64,000 nt of DNA, taken from NCBI RefSeq assembly GCF_004912135.1, contig NZ_STGU01000001.1, positions 186,001 to 250,000 on the forward strand. The letters run 5' to 3'. Shown piece by piece: positions 48,372 to 57,013 of this stretch. The stretch comes from Rhizobium rosettiformans W3. Its GTDB lineage: Bacteria; Pseudomonadota; Alphaproteobacteria; Rhizobiales; Rhizobiaceae. How positions within the stretch are numbered: position 1 is the stretch's first letter; each line of letters opens with the position of its first letter. The position numbers were made by a program, and so were the translations under genes. The notes below the pieces were generated by a model that saw only the letters and a list, made by a program, of their open reading frames with translations, was not told where the DNA came from and did no database searches.

Positions 48372-49190
48372 ATGAGCGAGAACGGCGGACCGCAGACGAT
48401 CAAAGAGTTCGAGGACCGGTTGCTGGAAGTCTCTGGCAGTCTGCCCAAGCGGCTGAAGCAATGCGCGGACTATGTCGCTGCCAACAAGGATCGCATTGCC
48501 GTGTCGACCGTTGCGGAGATGGCGGAGGGTGCGGGCGTCCAGCCGTCGGCCTTCATGCGTTTCTGCCAGATCATGGGTTTCTCCGGGTTTTCGGAGATGC
48601 AGAAGCTGTTTCGCGAGAGCTTCGTCGGCGGCTGGCCGGATTATTCCACGCGCCTCCAGCATTTGAAAGAGAAGGCTGAGGGGTCGCCCTCGGCCCTTCT
48701 CGCGGAATTCGTCGAGGCTGGGCGGCTTTCCCTCGAAAATCTCGTTAAAACTGTGGATCCACAGGCCCTTGAGGTCGCGGTCAACCAACTCGCTTCGGCG
48801 CGGATGATCCACATCATGGGTCTCCGGCGGTCCTTTCCGGTTGCGAGCTATATGGCCTATGCATTCGAGAAGATGGGCGTTCCGGCCATGCTGCACAGTG
48901 TCGTCGGGCGGCTCGACAATCATCATGCCATCCGCGAAGGAGATGCCCTGCTGGCAGTGACCTTCTCGCCCTATTCCGCCGAGACGCTTGATCTGGTTGA
49001 GCAGGTACGGGCGCGCGGCGTTCCGGTCGTTGCTGTTACCGATACGGTCGTCAGTCCACTCCGGCGGATGGGGGCGACGCTGCTTTCCGTTTCCGAAGTC
49101 GATTTCGGTGCGTTCCGCTCGCTGTCGGCCACGCTCTGTCTGGCGATCACGCTTTCGGTGGCCGTCGGTACGGCGCGTCAGGATGACTGA
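48372..49190 (+). CDS. iolR: RpiR-family regulator of inositol catabolism
   Basis: RpiR-type transcription factor of 272 residues. The N-terminal helix-turn-helix domain covers LKQCADYVAANKDRIAVSTV and VQPSAFMRFCQIMGFSGFSE, and the C-terminal SIS domain (ARMIHIMGLRRSFPVASYMA onward) binds a phosphosugar. In Sinorhizobium IolR represses iol genes and is relieved by 2-keto-5-deoxygluconate-6-phosphate. I chose the ATG at 48372 because AGGGGA precedes it; the ATG at 48354 is also in frame. It precedes iolC by 119 bases. Confidence 0.88.
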   Translation: MSENGGPQTIKEFEDRLLEVSGSLPKRLKQCADYVAANKDRIAVSTVAEMAEGAGVQPSAFMRFCQIMGFSGFSEMQKLFRESFVGGWPDYSTRLQHLKEKAEGSPSALLAEFVEAGRLSLENLVKTVDPQALEVAVNQLASARMIHIMGLRRSFPVASYMAYAFEKMGVPAMLHSVVGRLDNHHAIREGDALLAVTFSPYSAETLDLVEQVRARGVPVVAVTDTVVSPLRRMGATLLSVSEVDFGAFRSLSATLCLAITLSVAVGTARQDD

Positions 49191-49216
49191 ACGTCCGTAT
49201 TGAAATTCTGAAAAAT

Positions 49217-49230
49217 AGAATTTATAGTCC
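49217..49230. promoter_or_regulatory. Candidate IolR half-conserved site upstream of iolC
   Basis: AGAATTTATAGTCC fits GGAA-N6-TTCC at six of eight positions and lies about 80 bases upstream of the iolC start in an AT-rich promoter-like stretch. Weaker than the site at 48290. Confidence 0.4.
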
Positions 49231-49309
49231 ATTTTATGAATGGCTGTTCCAAAAAGGGGAGCGGTCGCGAGGCGGGGCGAAAGATCTCGCATCACAGGGA
49301 GGACATCGT

Positions 49310-51238
49310 TTGGCTTTGCTCGATCTGATCACGATCGGTCGTTCGTCCGTGGACCTTTACGGGGCCCAGGTCGGCGGTCGGCTGGAGGACATGGCCTCCT
49401 TCAACAAATATATCGGTGGTTCTCCGACCAATATCGCTGCCGGTACCGCGCGGCTTGGCCTTAAATCGGCGCTGATCACGCGCGTGGGCGACGAGCATAT
49501 GGGCCGCTTCATCCGCGAGCAGCTGGTGCGCGAGGGCGTCGACGTGCGCGGGGTGAAGACGGACAAGGAGCGGCTGACCGCACTCGTCCTGCTCGGCATT
49601 CGCGACGAACACCAGTTTCCGCTGATCTTCTACCGCGAGAATTGTGCCGACATGGCGCTCTCGGAAGAGGATATCGATCCGGATTTCATCGCCGAGGCGC
49701 GCTGCGTCTGCGCGACCGGCACGCATCTGTCGCATCCGCGCACGGAAGCTGCCGTCTTGAAGGCGCTTAAGATCGCCCGCGAGAAGGGTGGCCTGACGGC
49801 GCTCGACATCGACTATCGCCCGAACCTCTGGGGTCTTGCCGGCCATGGCGACGGCGAAAGCCGCTTCATTGAATCCGCTCAGGTGACGGCGAAGCTGCAA
49901 TCGACGCTGCATCTCTTCAACCTGATCGTCGGCACGGAAGAAGAATTCCACATTGCCGGCGGCTCGACGGACACGATCGAGGCGCTGAAGGCGGTTCGCA
50001 AGGTCTCCTCGGCAACGCTGGTGTGCAAGCGCGGCCCGATGGGTGCGGTCGTCTTTGACGGTGCGATCCCCGACAGTCTCGACGCCGGCCAGACTGGCCA
50101 GGGTTTCCCGATCGAGGTGTTCAACGTGCTCGGCGCCGGCGATGGCTTCATGTCGGGGCTACTGAAAGGCTGGCTCACCGGCCAGGACTGGCCGACCAGC
50201 CTGAAGTACGCCAATGCCTGCGGCGCCTTCGCCGTCTCGCGCCACGGCTGCACGCCGGCCTATCCGAGCTGGGAAGAGCTGCAGTATTTCTTCAAGACCG
50301 GCATCAGGAACAAGGCGCTGCGCAAGGATGAAGCTCTGGAGCAGGTGCATTGGTCGACCAACCGCAAGGGTGACTGGTCGACGATGCGGGTCTTTGCTTT
50401 CGATCACCGCATGCAGCTCGAAGCCATGGCCAGGGAAGCGGGCGTTGCCGGCGAGAAGATCGGTGCCTTCAAGAACCTGTGCCTCGATGCCGCCCTCCAC
50501 GTGTCCGGTGGCAATTCCGGTTACGGCCTGCTCTGCGATAGCCGTCTCGGTCGTGAGGCGCTCTATCGCGCTGCCGGCTCCGGTCTCTGGATCGGTCGTC
50601 CCGTCGAATGGCCGGGCTCGCGTCCGCTGACACTGGAGCCGGAAATCGGCCCGGATTTCGGTGGCCTCGTCGAATGGCCGCTAGAGCACGTGGTCAAGGT
50701 ACTCTGCTTCTATCATCCCGGCGACACCGCAGAGATGAAGGCCGAGCAGGAAAAGACCGTGCAGCGGCTCTTCCATGCGGCGCGCCGCAATCGCCTCGAA
50801 TTCCTGCTGGAAGTCATCCCCTCCAAGGTCGGCGCGTGCGATGATGAGACGGTGGCCAAGATCATCGAGCGTTTCTACGAAATCGGCGTCTATCCCGACT
50901 GGTGGAAGCTCGAGCCGATGAAGACGGTGGCGTCCTGGGCCAATGCCTGCAATGCCATCGAACGCAACGACCCGAACACCCGCGGCATCGTGGTGCTCGG
51001 TCTCGATGCGCCGCAGGCGGAGCTTGAGGAAAGCTTCCAGCTTGCTGCCGGCTTCGATCTGGTCAAAGGTTTCGCCGTCGGCCGCACCATCTTCGGGGAC
51101 GCTGCGCGCAAGTGGCTCGCCGGCAGCATTAATGACGCCCAAGCCGTGGAGGACATGGCGGCCCGTTACCAGAGCCTCTGCGCGATCTGGGACTCGGCAC
51201 GGCAGAAGGCGGTTTCCGCCAAGGGAGGAAAAGCATGA
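49310..51238 (+). CDS. iolC: 5-dehydro-2-deoxygluconokinase fused to DUF2090
   Basis: Two-domain protein of 642 residues. Residues 1-330 form a PfkB-family kinase that phosphorylates 2-deoxy-5-keto-gluconate (GGSPTNIAAGTARLG near residue 35, NVLGAGDGFMSGLLKG near residue 268). The C-terminal part, from about residue 350, is a DUF2090 TIM-barrel-like domain (VFAFDHRMQLEAMA onward) with aldolase-like features, which could supply the following aldol cleavage (IolJ-type) step. The fusion is common in Proteobacteria. The TTG start has GGGAGG at good spacing. It overlaps iolD by 4 bases. Confidence 0.92.
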   Translation: MALLDLITIGRSSVDLYGAQVGGRLEDMASFNKYIGGSPTNIAAGTARLGLKSALITRVGDEHMGRFIREQLVREGVDVRGVKTDKERLTALVLLGIRDEHQFPLIFYRENCADMALSEEDIDPDFIAEARCVCATGTHLSHPRTEAAVLKALKIAREKGGLTALDIDYRPNLWGLAGHGDGESRFIESAQVTAKLQSTLHLFNLIVGTEEEFHIAGGSTDTIEALKAVRKVSSATLVCKRGPMGAVVFDGAIPDSLDAGQTGQGFPIEVFNVLGAGDGFMSGLLKGWLTGQDWPTSLKYANACGAFAVSRHGCTPAYPSWEELQYFFKTGIRNKALRKDEALEQVHWSTNRKGDWSTMRVFAFDHRMQLEAMAREAGVAGEKIGAFKNLCLDAALHVSGGNSGYGLLCDSRLGREALYRAAGSGLWIGRPVEWPGSRPLTLEPEIGPDFGGLVEWPLEHVVKVLCFYHPGDTAEMKAEQEKTVQRLFHAARRNRLEFLLEVIPSKVGACDDETVAKIIERFYEIGVYPDWWKLEPMKTVASWANACNAIERNDPNTRGIVVLGLDAPQAELEESFQLAAGFDLVKGFAVGRTIFGDAARKWLAGSINDAQAVEDMAARYQSLCAIWDSARQKAVSAKGGKA

Positions 51239-53055
51239 AGACGATCCGGCTGACCGCCGCCCAGGCGATGGTGCGCTACCTCGCGAACCAGGTGAACGAG
51301 GATGGCGTTCCCTATATTGCGGGCATGTGGGCGATCTTCGGTCATGGCAACGTGGCTGGCATTGGCGAAGCGCTCTACGGCATCCGCGAGGAACTGCCGA
51401 CCTATCGCGGCCAGAACGAGCAATCGATGGCGCATGCAGCGATTGCCTATGCCAAGCAGCTTGGCCGTCGCCGGGCCATGGCGGTGACCTCCTCGATCGG
51501 CCCTGGCGCGCTCAACATGGTGACGGCTGCTGCCCTCGCGCATGTCAACCGTCTGCCGGTGCTCTTCATCCCCGGCGATGTCTTTGCCAATCGCGGCCCG
51601 GATCCCGTGCTGCAGCAGATCGAGGATTTCGGCGACGGCACGATGTCGGCGAATGACTGCTTCCGCCCCGTGAGCCGGTATTTCGACCGCATCATGCGCC
51701 CGGAGCAGCTCTTGACCGCTCTGCCGCGCGCCATGCGCACGCTGACCGATCCCGCGGATTGCGGCCCGGTCACGCTCGCCTTCTGCCAGGATGTGCAGGC
51801 CGAGGCCTATGACTATCCTGAGAGCTTCTTTGCAAGCAAGACCTGGCGCTTCCGTCGGCCCGAGCCTGACGTCGTCGAGTTCGAAGCAGCGGTTGCGGCG
51901 CTCAAGGCTGCGAAGAACCCTGTCATCGTCGCCGGTGGCGGCGTGCATTTCTCCGGTGCCACCGACACGCTGAAGGCCTTTGTCGAGAAGCACCAGATCC
52001 CCGTCGTCGAGACGCAGGCCGGTAAGTCGGCGCTCGCCTGGGACCACGGGTTGAATTTCGGCCCCGTCGGCGTCACCGGTGCCGAGAGCGCCAATGTGGT
52101 TTCGGAAAAGGCCGACCTCGTTATCGGCGTCGGCACGCGCTTCCAGGATTTCACCACGGGCTCCTGGGCGCTGTTCAAGAACCCCAACCGCAAGATTCTG
52201 GCGCTCAACGTGCAGCCTTACGACAGTGCCAAGCATTATGCGATCCCGCTGGTGGCTGACGCGAAAATCGGCCTTGAAAAGCTCTCGGCAGCGCTCGGCG
52301 ATCACACGTATGCCGCACCCGATGCCGGTCTCAAGGCCTCCTGGTTTACCAAGGCGGATGCCGTCACCGCTGCCCCCAAGGACAGCAATGCGCTGCCGAC
52401 GGACATGCAGGTGATCGGCGCTGTGCAGCGCGCCTCGCGCGACAACACGGTCGTGATGTGTGCTGCCGGCACCATGCCGGGCGAGTTGCATCAACTGTGG
52501 AAGTCAAAGCTGCCGCTCTCCTATCACATGGAATACGGCTTCTCCTGCATGGGCTACGAGATCGCGGGTGGTCTCGGCATCAAGATGGCGGAACCGCACC
52601 GCGACGTCATCGTCATGGTCGGCGACGGCTCCTACATGATGATGAATTCGGAACTCGCGACGGCTGTCGGTATGGGCGTGAAGATCACTGTCGTGATCAC
52701 CGACAACCGCGGCTACGGTTGCATCAACCGGCTGCAGATGGGCACCGGCGGGGCGCAGTTCAACAACCTCTATGCCCATTCGAATGTCAGCCCGATGGCG
52801 ATCAATTTCGCCGCTCATGCGGCGTCGATGGGCGCGCGGTCTCACAAGGTGTCCTCGATATCGGAGCTGGAAACAGCGCTTAATGCCGCCCGCGAGGCGA
52901 CCGAGACGACGGTGATCGTCATCGATACCGATCCTTATCCGACTACCGGAGCCGGCGGCTACTGGTGGGATGTCGCGGTGCCGGAAGTCTCGGCCCGCGC
53001 CGAAGTCAATCAAGCCCGCGCAGCCTATGAAGCGGCTCTGAAGGAAAGAACCTGA
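51235..53055 (+). CDS. iolD: 3D-(3,5/4)-trihydroxycyclohexane-1,2-dione hydrolase
   Basis: Thiamine-diphosphate enzyme of 606 residues that opens the trihydroxycyclohexanedione ring in inositol catabolism. The ThDP-binding motif starts at [15 protein letters not shown] and ends with the asparagine in [10 protein letters not shown]; the catalytic glutamate lies in the N-terminal [16 protein letters not shown] segment. Lengths and order of the three ThDP-family domains are as expected. It overlaps iolC by 4 bases and is 2 bases from iolE, so iolCDE is one tightly coupled unit. Confidence 0.95.
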   Translation: MKTIRLTAAQAMVRYLANQVNEDGVPYIAGMWAIFGHGNVAGIGEALYGIREELPTYRGQNEQSMAHAAIAYAKQLGRRRAMAVTSSIGPGALNMVTAAALAHVNRLPVLFIPGDVFANRGPDPVLQQIEDFGDGTMSANDCFRPVSRYFDRIMRPEQLLTALPRAMRTLTDPADCGPVTLAFCQDVQAEAYDYPESFFASKTWRFRRPEPDVVEFEAAVAALKAAKNPVIVAGGGVHFSGATDTLKAFVEKHQIPVVETQAGKSALAWDHGLNFGPVGVTGAESANVVSEKADLVIGVGTRFQDFTTGSWALFKNPNRKILALNVQPYDSAKHYAIPLVADAKIGLEKLSAALGDHTYAAPDAGLKASWFTKADAVTAAPKDSNALPTDMQVIGAVQRASRDNTVVMCAAGTMPGELHQLWKSKLPLSYHMEYGFSCMGYEIAGGLGIKMAEPHRDVIVMVGDGSYMMMNSELATAVGMGVKITVVITDNRGYGCINRLQMGTGGAQFNNLYAHSNVSPMAINFAAHAASMGARSHKVSSISELETALNAAREATETTVIVIDTDPYPTTGAGGYWWDVAVPEVSARAEVNQARAAYEAALKERT

Positions 53056-53057
53056 TC

Positions 53058-53951
53058 ATGATCCTTTTCGGAACCAACCCGATCGCTTGGTCGAACGATG
53101 ACGACCGTCGTCTTGGCGCCCATATCAGCCTCGAACAGTGCCTGGACGAAACCGCAAGAATCGGCTTCGACGGCATCGAAAAGGGCCACAAGCTGCCGAC
53201 CGATTCGGAGGGCCTCAAGTCGGTGCTTGAGCCTCGCGGCCTGAAATTCGTGTCCGGCTGGCATTCGCTGAACCTGCTCACCAACACGATCGAGGAAGAA
53301 AAGGCCGCCATGCAGCCTTTCCTGGATGTGCTCAAGGCCATGGGCTGCAAGGTCATCATCGTCTGCGAAACCTCCAACGCCATCCACGGCGCCGATGACA
53401 CGGCACTTGCCGACCGTCCTGTCCTCTCGGATGCCGAATGGGCAAAGTTCGGCGCCGGCGTCGAAGCGCTGGCGGAATTCTCGGCTGCCCAGGGCATCTC
53501 GCTGGTCTATCACCACCACATGGGAACGGTCGTCGAAACCGAGGCCGAGATCGACAAGCTGATGGAGCATACCGGCCCGCATGCCAAGCTGCTGCTCGAC
53601 ACCGGCCATTGCTATTTCGGCGGCGGCAATCCGGAAGCGGTCGCGAAAAAATACATGCACCGCGTCGGCCATATCCACGCGAAGAACGTGCGTCCCGTCA
53701 TCGCCGATCAGGTGCGGAGCGAAAAGCTCTCCTTCCTCGAAGGTGTGCGCCGTGGCGTGTTCACCGTTCCGGGTGACAGCGAGGGCGGCGTGAACTTCTT
53801 GCCGGTGCTGAAGATTGCGGCGGAGCATGGCTATCAGGGCTGGATCGTCATCGAGGCAGAGCAGGACCCGGATGTGCGCAATCCCTTCGACTATCAGAGC
53901 CTGGGCCTGAAATCGCTCAAGGGCTTCGCCAAGGAAGCCGGCCTGATCTGA
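53058..53951 (+). CDS. iolE: myo-Inosose-2 dehydratase
   Basis: Xylose-isomerase-like TIM-barrel enzyme of 297 residues that dehydrates scyllo-inosose to trihydroxycyclohexanedione. Typical features are [17 protein letters not shown] at the N-terminus, [25 protein letters not shown] and [10 protein letters not shown], which contribute the metal ligands Glu, Asp, His and Glu. It is separated from iolD by 2 bases and is followed by a strong terminator-like hairpin. Confidence 0.95.
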   Translation: MILFGTNPIAWSNDDDRRLGAHISLEQCLDETARIGFDGIEKGHKLPTDSEGLKSVLEPRGLKFVSGWHSLNLLTNTIEEEKAAMQPFLDVLKAMGCKVIIVCETSNAIHGADDTALADRPVLSDAEWAKFGAGVEALAEFSAAQGISLVYHHHMGTVVETEAEIDKLMEHTGPHAKLLLDTGHCYFGGGNPEAVAKKYMHRVGHIHAKNVRPVIADQVRSEKLSFLEGVRRGVFTVPGDSEGGVNFLPVLKIAAEHGYQGWIVIEAEQDPDVRNPFDYQSLGLKSLKGFAKEAGLI

Positions 53952-53957
53952 TGTTGC

Positions 53958-53990
53958 CACGGGGCGGAGCATACCTCCGCCTCGTGTTTT
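53958..53990 (+). terminator. Intrinsic terminator after iolE
   Basis: CACGGGGCGGAG (53958-53969) pairs with CTCCGCCTCGTG (53975-53986), 12 bases with one G-T wobble and a 5-base loop, followed by four T residues. It starts 6 bases after the iolE stop. It should end or attenuate the iolCDE transcript before the small membrane protein gene and iolB. Confidence 0.78.
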
Positions 53991-54055
53991 GACAGATCGC
54001 AGATTTGGGCTCTATTGCAGGCTGCCTTGAAAACACTGACTGCCGGGAGCAGACC

Positions 54056-54322
54056 TTGAAGTTCCAGATCCTCGATCCGACCCATCCTTTCTTCAAGCCG
54101 CTGTGGCGCCGCATTCTCTGCGTCGTCCTGCCTTTGGCCTGGGCCGGGGTGGAGTATTCGAACGGTGCGACCGGCTGGGCGATGATCTTTGTCGCAGCCG
54201 GACTCTACGCGGCCTATGAGCTGCTTTTCATGTACGACCACACGATGAAAAAGGCCGAGGCAAAAGCCGAAGCCGAACGGGCGCGGATTGCGGCAGAGGC
54301 CGAACGTTCCGACGCCGACTAA
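54056..54322 (+). CDS. Small membrane protein of the iol cluster
   Basis: Protein of 88 residues with two predicted membrane segments (ILCVVLPLAWAGVEY and AMIFVAAGLYAAYELLF) separated by NGATGW, followed by a charged helical tail of alternating Lys/Glu/Ala (KKAEAKAEAERARIAAEAE), likely cytoplasmic and possibly coiled coil. The TTG start at 54056 follows GGGAG at 6 bases. Its stop is 11 bases before iolB, so the two are probably co-translated. I do not recognise a known family. Location suggests a role linked to inositol use, but none is established. Confidence 0.78.
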   Translation: MKFQILDPTHPFFKPLWRRILCVVLPLAWAGVEYSNGATGWAMIFVAAGLYAAYELLFMYDHTMKKAEAKAEAERARIAAEAERSDAD

Positions 54323-54333
54323 GGGAGACGGAA

Positions 54334-55143
54334 ATGACCGATCTGTTGCGCAAGCCTTCCGGCATCTCGGGCAAGGTCCATGACATCACGCCTGCCAGCG
54401 CCGGTTGGGGCTATGTCGGTTTTGGGCTTTATCACCTGAAGTCGGGCGAGCGTGCTGCGGAACAGACCGGCGAGACGGAAGTCATTCTGGTGCTCGTCGA
54501 GGGCAAAGCGAAGATCATCGGCTCCGGCAAGGATTTCGGCGAACTCGGCGATCGCATGAAGGTCTTTGAAAAGAAGCCGCCGCACTGCGTCTATGTGCCG
54601 GCCGGGAGCGACTGGACGGCGGAAGCGACGACAGATTGCGTGCTGGCGATTTGCACGGCGCCGGCCATGCCGGGCCGCGAGGCGCAGCAGATCGGCCCTG
54701 AGGGGATTTCGCTCGTTGAACGCGGCAAGGGCGCCAATACCCGTTACATCTATCCGATCGCCATGGAAGACCGGGATGTCGCCGACAGTCTGCTGGTGAC
54801 GGAAGTCTTCACGCCCTCGGGCAACTGGTCGTCCTATCCGCCCCATCGTCACGACGAGGACAACTATCCCGAGATGACCTATCTCGAGGAGACCTATTAC
54901 CACCGCCTCAATCCGGCCCAAGGCTTCGGCTTCCAGCGTGTCTTCACCGAAGACGGTTCGCTCGACGAGACCATGGCGGTGTCGGATGGCGACGTGGTGC
55001 TGGTGCCGAAGGGGCACCATCCCTGCGGTGTGCCGCATGGCTACGAGATGTATTATCTGAACGTCATGGCTGGCCCCTTGCGCAAATGGCGTTTCCAGAA
55101 CCATCCGGATCACGACTGGATCTATCAGCGCGACAGCAAGTAA
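54334..55143 (+). CDS. iolB: 5-deoxy-glucuronate isomerase
   Basis: Cupin-fold enzyme of 269 residues that isomerises 5-deoxy-D-glucuronate to 2-deoxy-5-keto-gluconate between IolD and IolC in the pathway. The C-terminal cupin has metal-binding segments SSYPPHRHDEDN (His-x-His), the EETYYHR segment with Glu, and PCGVPHGYEMYYLNVMAG with His. Start supported by GGGAGACGGAA. It follows the small membrane gene and is separated from iolCDE by a terminator-like hairpin. Confidence 0.95.
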   Translation: MTDLLRKPSGISGKVHDITPASAGWGYVGFGLYHLKSGERAAEQTGETEVILVLVEGKAKIIGSGKDFGELGDRMKVFEKKPPHCVYVPAGSDWTAEATTDCVLAICTAPAMPGREAQQIGPEGISLVERGKGANTRYIYPIAMEDRDVADSLLVTEVFTPSGNWSSYPPHRHDEDNYPEMTYLEETYYHRLNPAQGFGFQRVFTEDGSLDETMAVSDGDVVLVPKGHHPCGVPHGYEMYYLNVMAGPLRKWRFQNHPDHDWIYQRDSK

Positions 55144-55151
55144 GCTTGGGC

Positions 55152-55170
55152 GAAGGCGGCCATCGCCTTC
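55152..55170 (+). terminator. Hairpin downstream of iolB
   Basis: GAAGGCG and CGCCTTC form a 7-base stem with a 5-base loop beginning 9 bases after the iolB stop. No T tract follows; probable end of the iolB transcript. Confidence 0.5.
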
Positions 55171-55258
55171 ACGAATGCGTTCCCTGGAACAATTCCAAAT
55201 CCGTTCATCGATTGGCGCCGTAGTGGGAGCACAACGCGCCAATGATGGAGACGCACCC

Positions 55259-55789
55259 ATGCCCAAGTTCAGCTTGGCCCTTGTCGGGCTTGCCCTGAGC
55301 CTGCTGCCGTCCGCCGGACAGGCAGCCGAGAAATTCACTTTCGAGGACTACTTCGCCGGACGCACCGAAGCGGTCGGCTCGTTCAGCGCCATCAACGGCG
55401 TGAAGCGGACGTTCACGGTCGACCTCACCGGGAACTGGGACGGCAAGACACTGACGCTGCGCGAAGACTTCGTCTTCGATGACGGTACCAAGGATCGCAA
55501 GACCTGGCGTTTCACCAAGACCAGCCCGACCACCTATAGCGGCACCCGGGAGGACGTGATCGGCGAGACGACGGTGCGGCTGAACGGTGCCGTCGCGCGC
55601 TTCAACTATCTCGTCTATCTCAGCCCGGAAACGCAGGGCAACAAGGTCCGCTTCTGGGACAAGATGGTGCTGCGTGAAGACGGGACGGTGCTGAATACGG
55701 CGCTTGTCACTAAGTTCGGCATTCCGGTTGCCAAGACCACCGTCGAGTTTCGCAAACCCGGCACTTCGCACAAGACGGCGAGCCGCTGA
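55259..55789 (+). CDS. DUF3833 family exported protein
   Basis: Protein of 176 residues with a signal peptide (FSLALVGLALSLLPSAGQAA) and a beta-rich mature domain beginning EKFTFEDYFAGRTEAVGSFS, typical of DUF3833 (FxGxTxAxGxF). Most members are lipoproteins; this one has no lipobox cysteine, so it should be soluble in the periplasm. Start supported by GGAG eight bases upstream. It converges on the flavoprotein gene with 3 bases between stops. Function unknown. Confidence 0.82.
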   Translation: MPKFSLALVGLALSLLPSAGQAAEKFTFEDYFAGRTEAVGSFSAINGVKRTFTVDLTGNWDGKTLTLREDFVFDDGTKDRKTWRFTKTSPTTYSGTREDVIGETTVRLNGAVARFNYLVYLSPETQGNKVRFWDKMVLREDGTVLNTALVTKFGIPVAKTTVEFRKPGTSHKTASR

Positions 55790-55792
55790 GGC

Positions 55793-57007
55793 TTATAGCC
55801 TTTGTCCTGCGAGCCAGCGGTCGATGCCGCTGGCGGCGGCAATGCCGGTTGCAAAGCAGGCGGTGAGCAGATAGCCCCCGGTCGGGGCCTCCCAGTCGAG
55901 CATTTCGCCTGCCACAAACGTGCCCGGGCGGGCCTGCAACATGAGGCCATCGTCGATGGCGTCAAGGGACACACCCCCGGCAGTCGAGATGGCCTCGGCG
56001 ATCGGGCGGGGGCGTTTCACCGGAAGCGGCAGTGCCTTGATGAGGTTGGCTAGGCCACCCGCGTCACGCCGGTTGGCTGCCGGATCGACTTCGCGCAGCA
56101 GGGCTATCTTTACGCCATCTAGATTTGCGGCCTTCTTCAATCGTGTCGAAAAACTCGCCTTGCGATCCTGACGCGCGAGGTCTGCGGCAAGCTTCTCCTC
56201 TGTCCGGCCCGGTGCGAGATCCAGCATGAGTGCAGCCTGGCCGTCCCGATCGAGCGCATCTCGTAGCGCCGCCGAATGCGCGTAGATCAGGCTGCCTTCA
56301 ATGCCACCTTTGCTGATGACAAATTCGCCCTGGGTGGTGCCGGCTGCCGAGGTGGCCTTGACCGACTTGATCGGCTGGCCGGAGAAGCGGGTGTCAAAGC
56401 TCTCGGAGAAATCGCAGTCGAAGCCGCAATTGGCGGGGCGAAGGGGGACAATATCGATGCCTTCTGCTTTCAGCAGCGGCACCCAGGCGGCATCTGAGCC
56501 GAGCTTCGGCCAGCTGGCGCCACCGAGCGCGAGAAGTGTTGCGTCGGCGGTGACGTGCTTCTGACCCTCGGGAGTGTCGAAGATCAAGGGCTTTCCGTCG
56601 AAACCCGTCCACCGATGCCGGGTGAGGATGGTCACGCCCATGCCTTCCAACCGCTTCAGCCAGGCGCGCAACAGCGGCGAGGCCTTCATCACCTTCGGGA
56701 AGACGCGGCCTGATGTGCCGACAAAGGTTTCCGTGCCGAGGTCGGCTGCCCAGACCCGGATGGCGTCCGGCGTCATCAGGTCCAGCACCGGACGCAGCCG
56801 ATCGTTCGCCGCGCCATAGCGGGTGACGAAACGCGCATAATCCTCGGCATGAGTGATGTTAAGGCCGGACTTGCCGGCGAGCAGGAACTTGCGGCCGACC
56901 GTCGGCATGGCGTCGTAGACGGTGACGCGATGGCCCTTGCGGGCGAGATGTTCCGCCGCCATCAGGCCCGCCGGGCCGCCGCCGATGATCGCCACGCTCT
57001 TCTTCAT
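55793..57007 (-). CDS. HI0933/BaiN-type flavoprotein
   Basis: NAD(P)/FAD-dependent oxidoreductase of 404 residues in the HI0933-like flavoprotein family. The FAD motif GGGPAGLMAAEHLARKG is at residues 9-25. Further family hallmarks are RKFLLAGKSGLNITHAE near residue 46, GASWPKLGSD, and the C-terminal AGEMLDWEAPTGGYLL and CFATGIAAASG. Function is generally unknown; related proteins reduce small unsaturated compounds. It lies 6 bases downstream of the aminotransferase gene, so the two are co-transcribed. Confidence 0.9.
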   Translation of the reverse strand: MKKSVAIIGGGPAGLMAAEHLARKGHRVTVYDAMPTVGRKFLLAGKSGLNITHAEDYARFVTRYGAANDRLRPVLDLMTPDAIRVWAADLGTETFVGTSGRVFPKVMKASPLLRAWLKRLEGMGVTILTRHRWTGFDGKPLIFDTPEGQKHVTADATLLALGGASWPKLGSDAAWVPLLKAEGIDIVPLRPANCGFDCDFSESFDTRFSGQPIKSVKATSAAGTTQGEFVISKGGIEGSLIYAHSAALRDALDRDGQAALMLDLAPGRTEEKLAADLARQDRKASFSTRLKKAANLDGVKIALLREVDPAANRRDAGGLANLIKALPLPVKRPRPIAEAISTAGGVSLDAIDDGLMLQARPGTFVAGEMLDWEAPTGGYLLTACFATGIAAASGIDRWLAGQRL

Positions 57008-57013
57008 CAGCGA

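Noticed and set aside
51166..52494. Open frame of about 442 codons on the minus strand
   Set aside because: It is antisense to iolC/iolD and has no ribosome-binding site or recognisable domain, while IolD is complete on the other strand.
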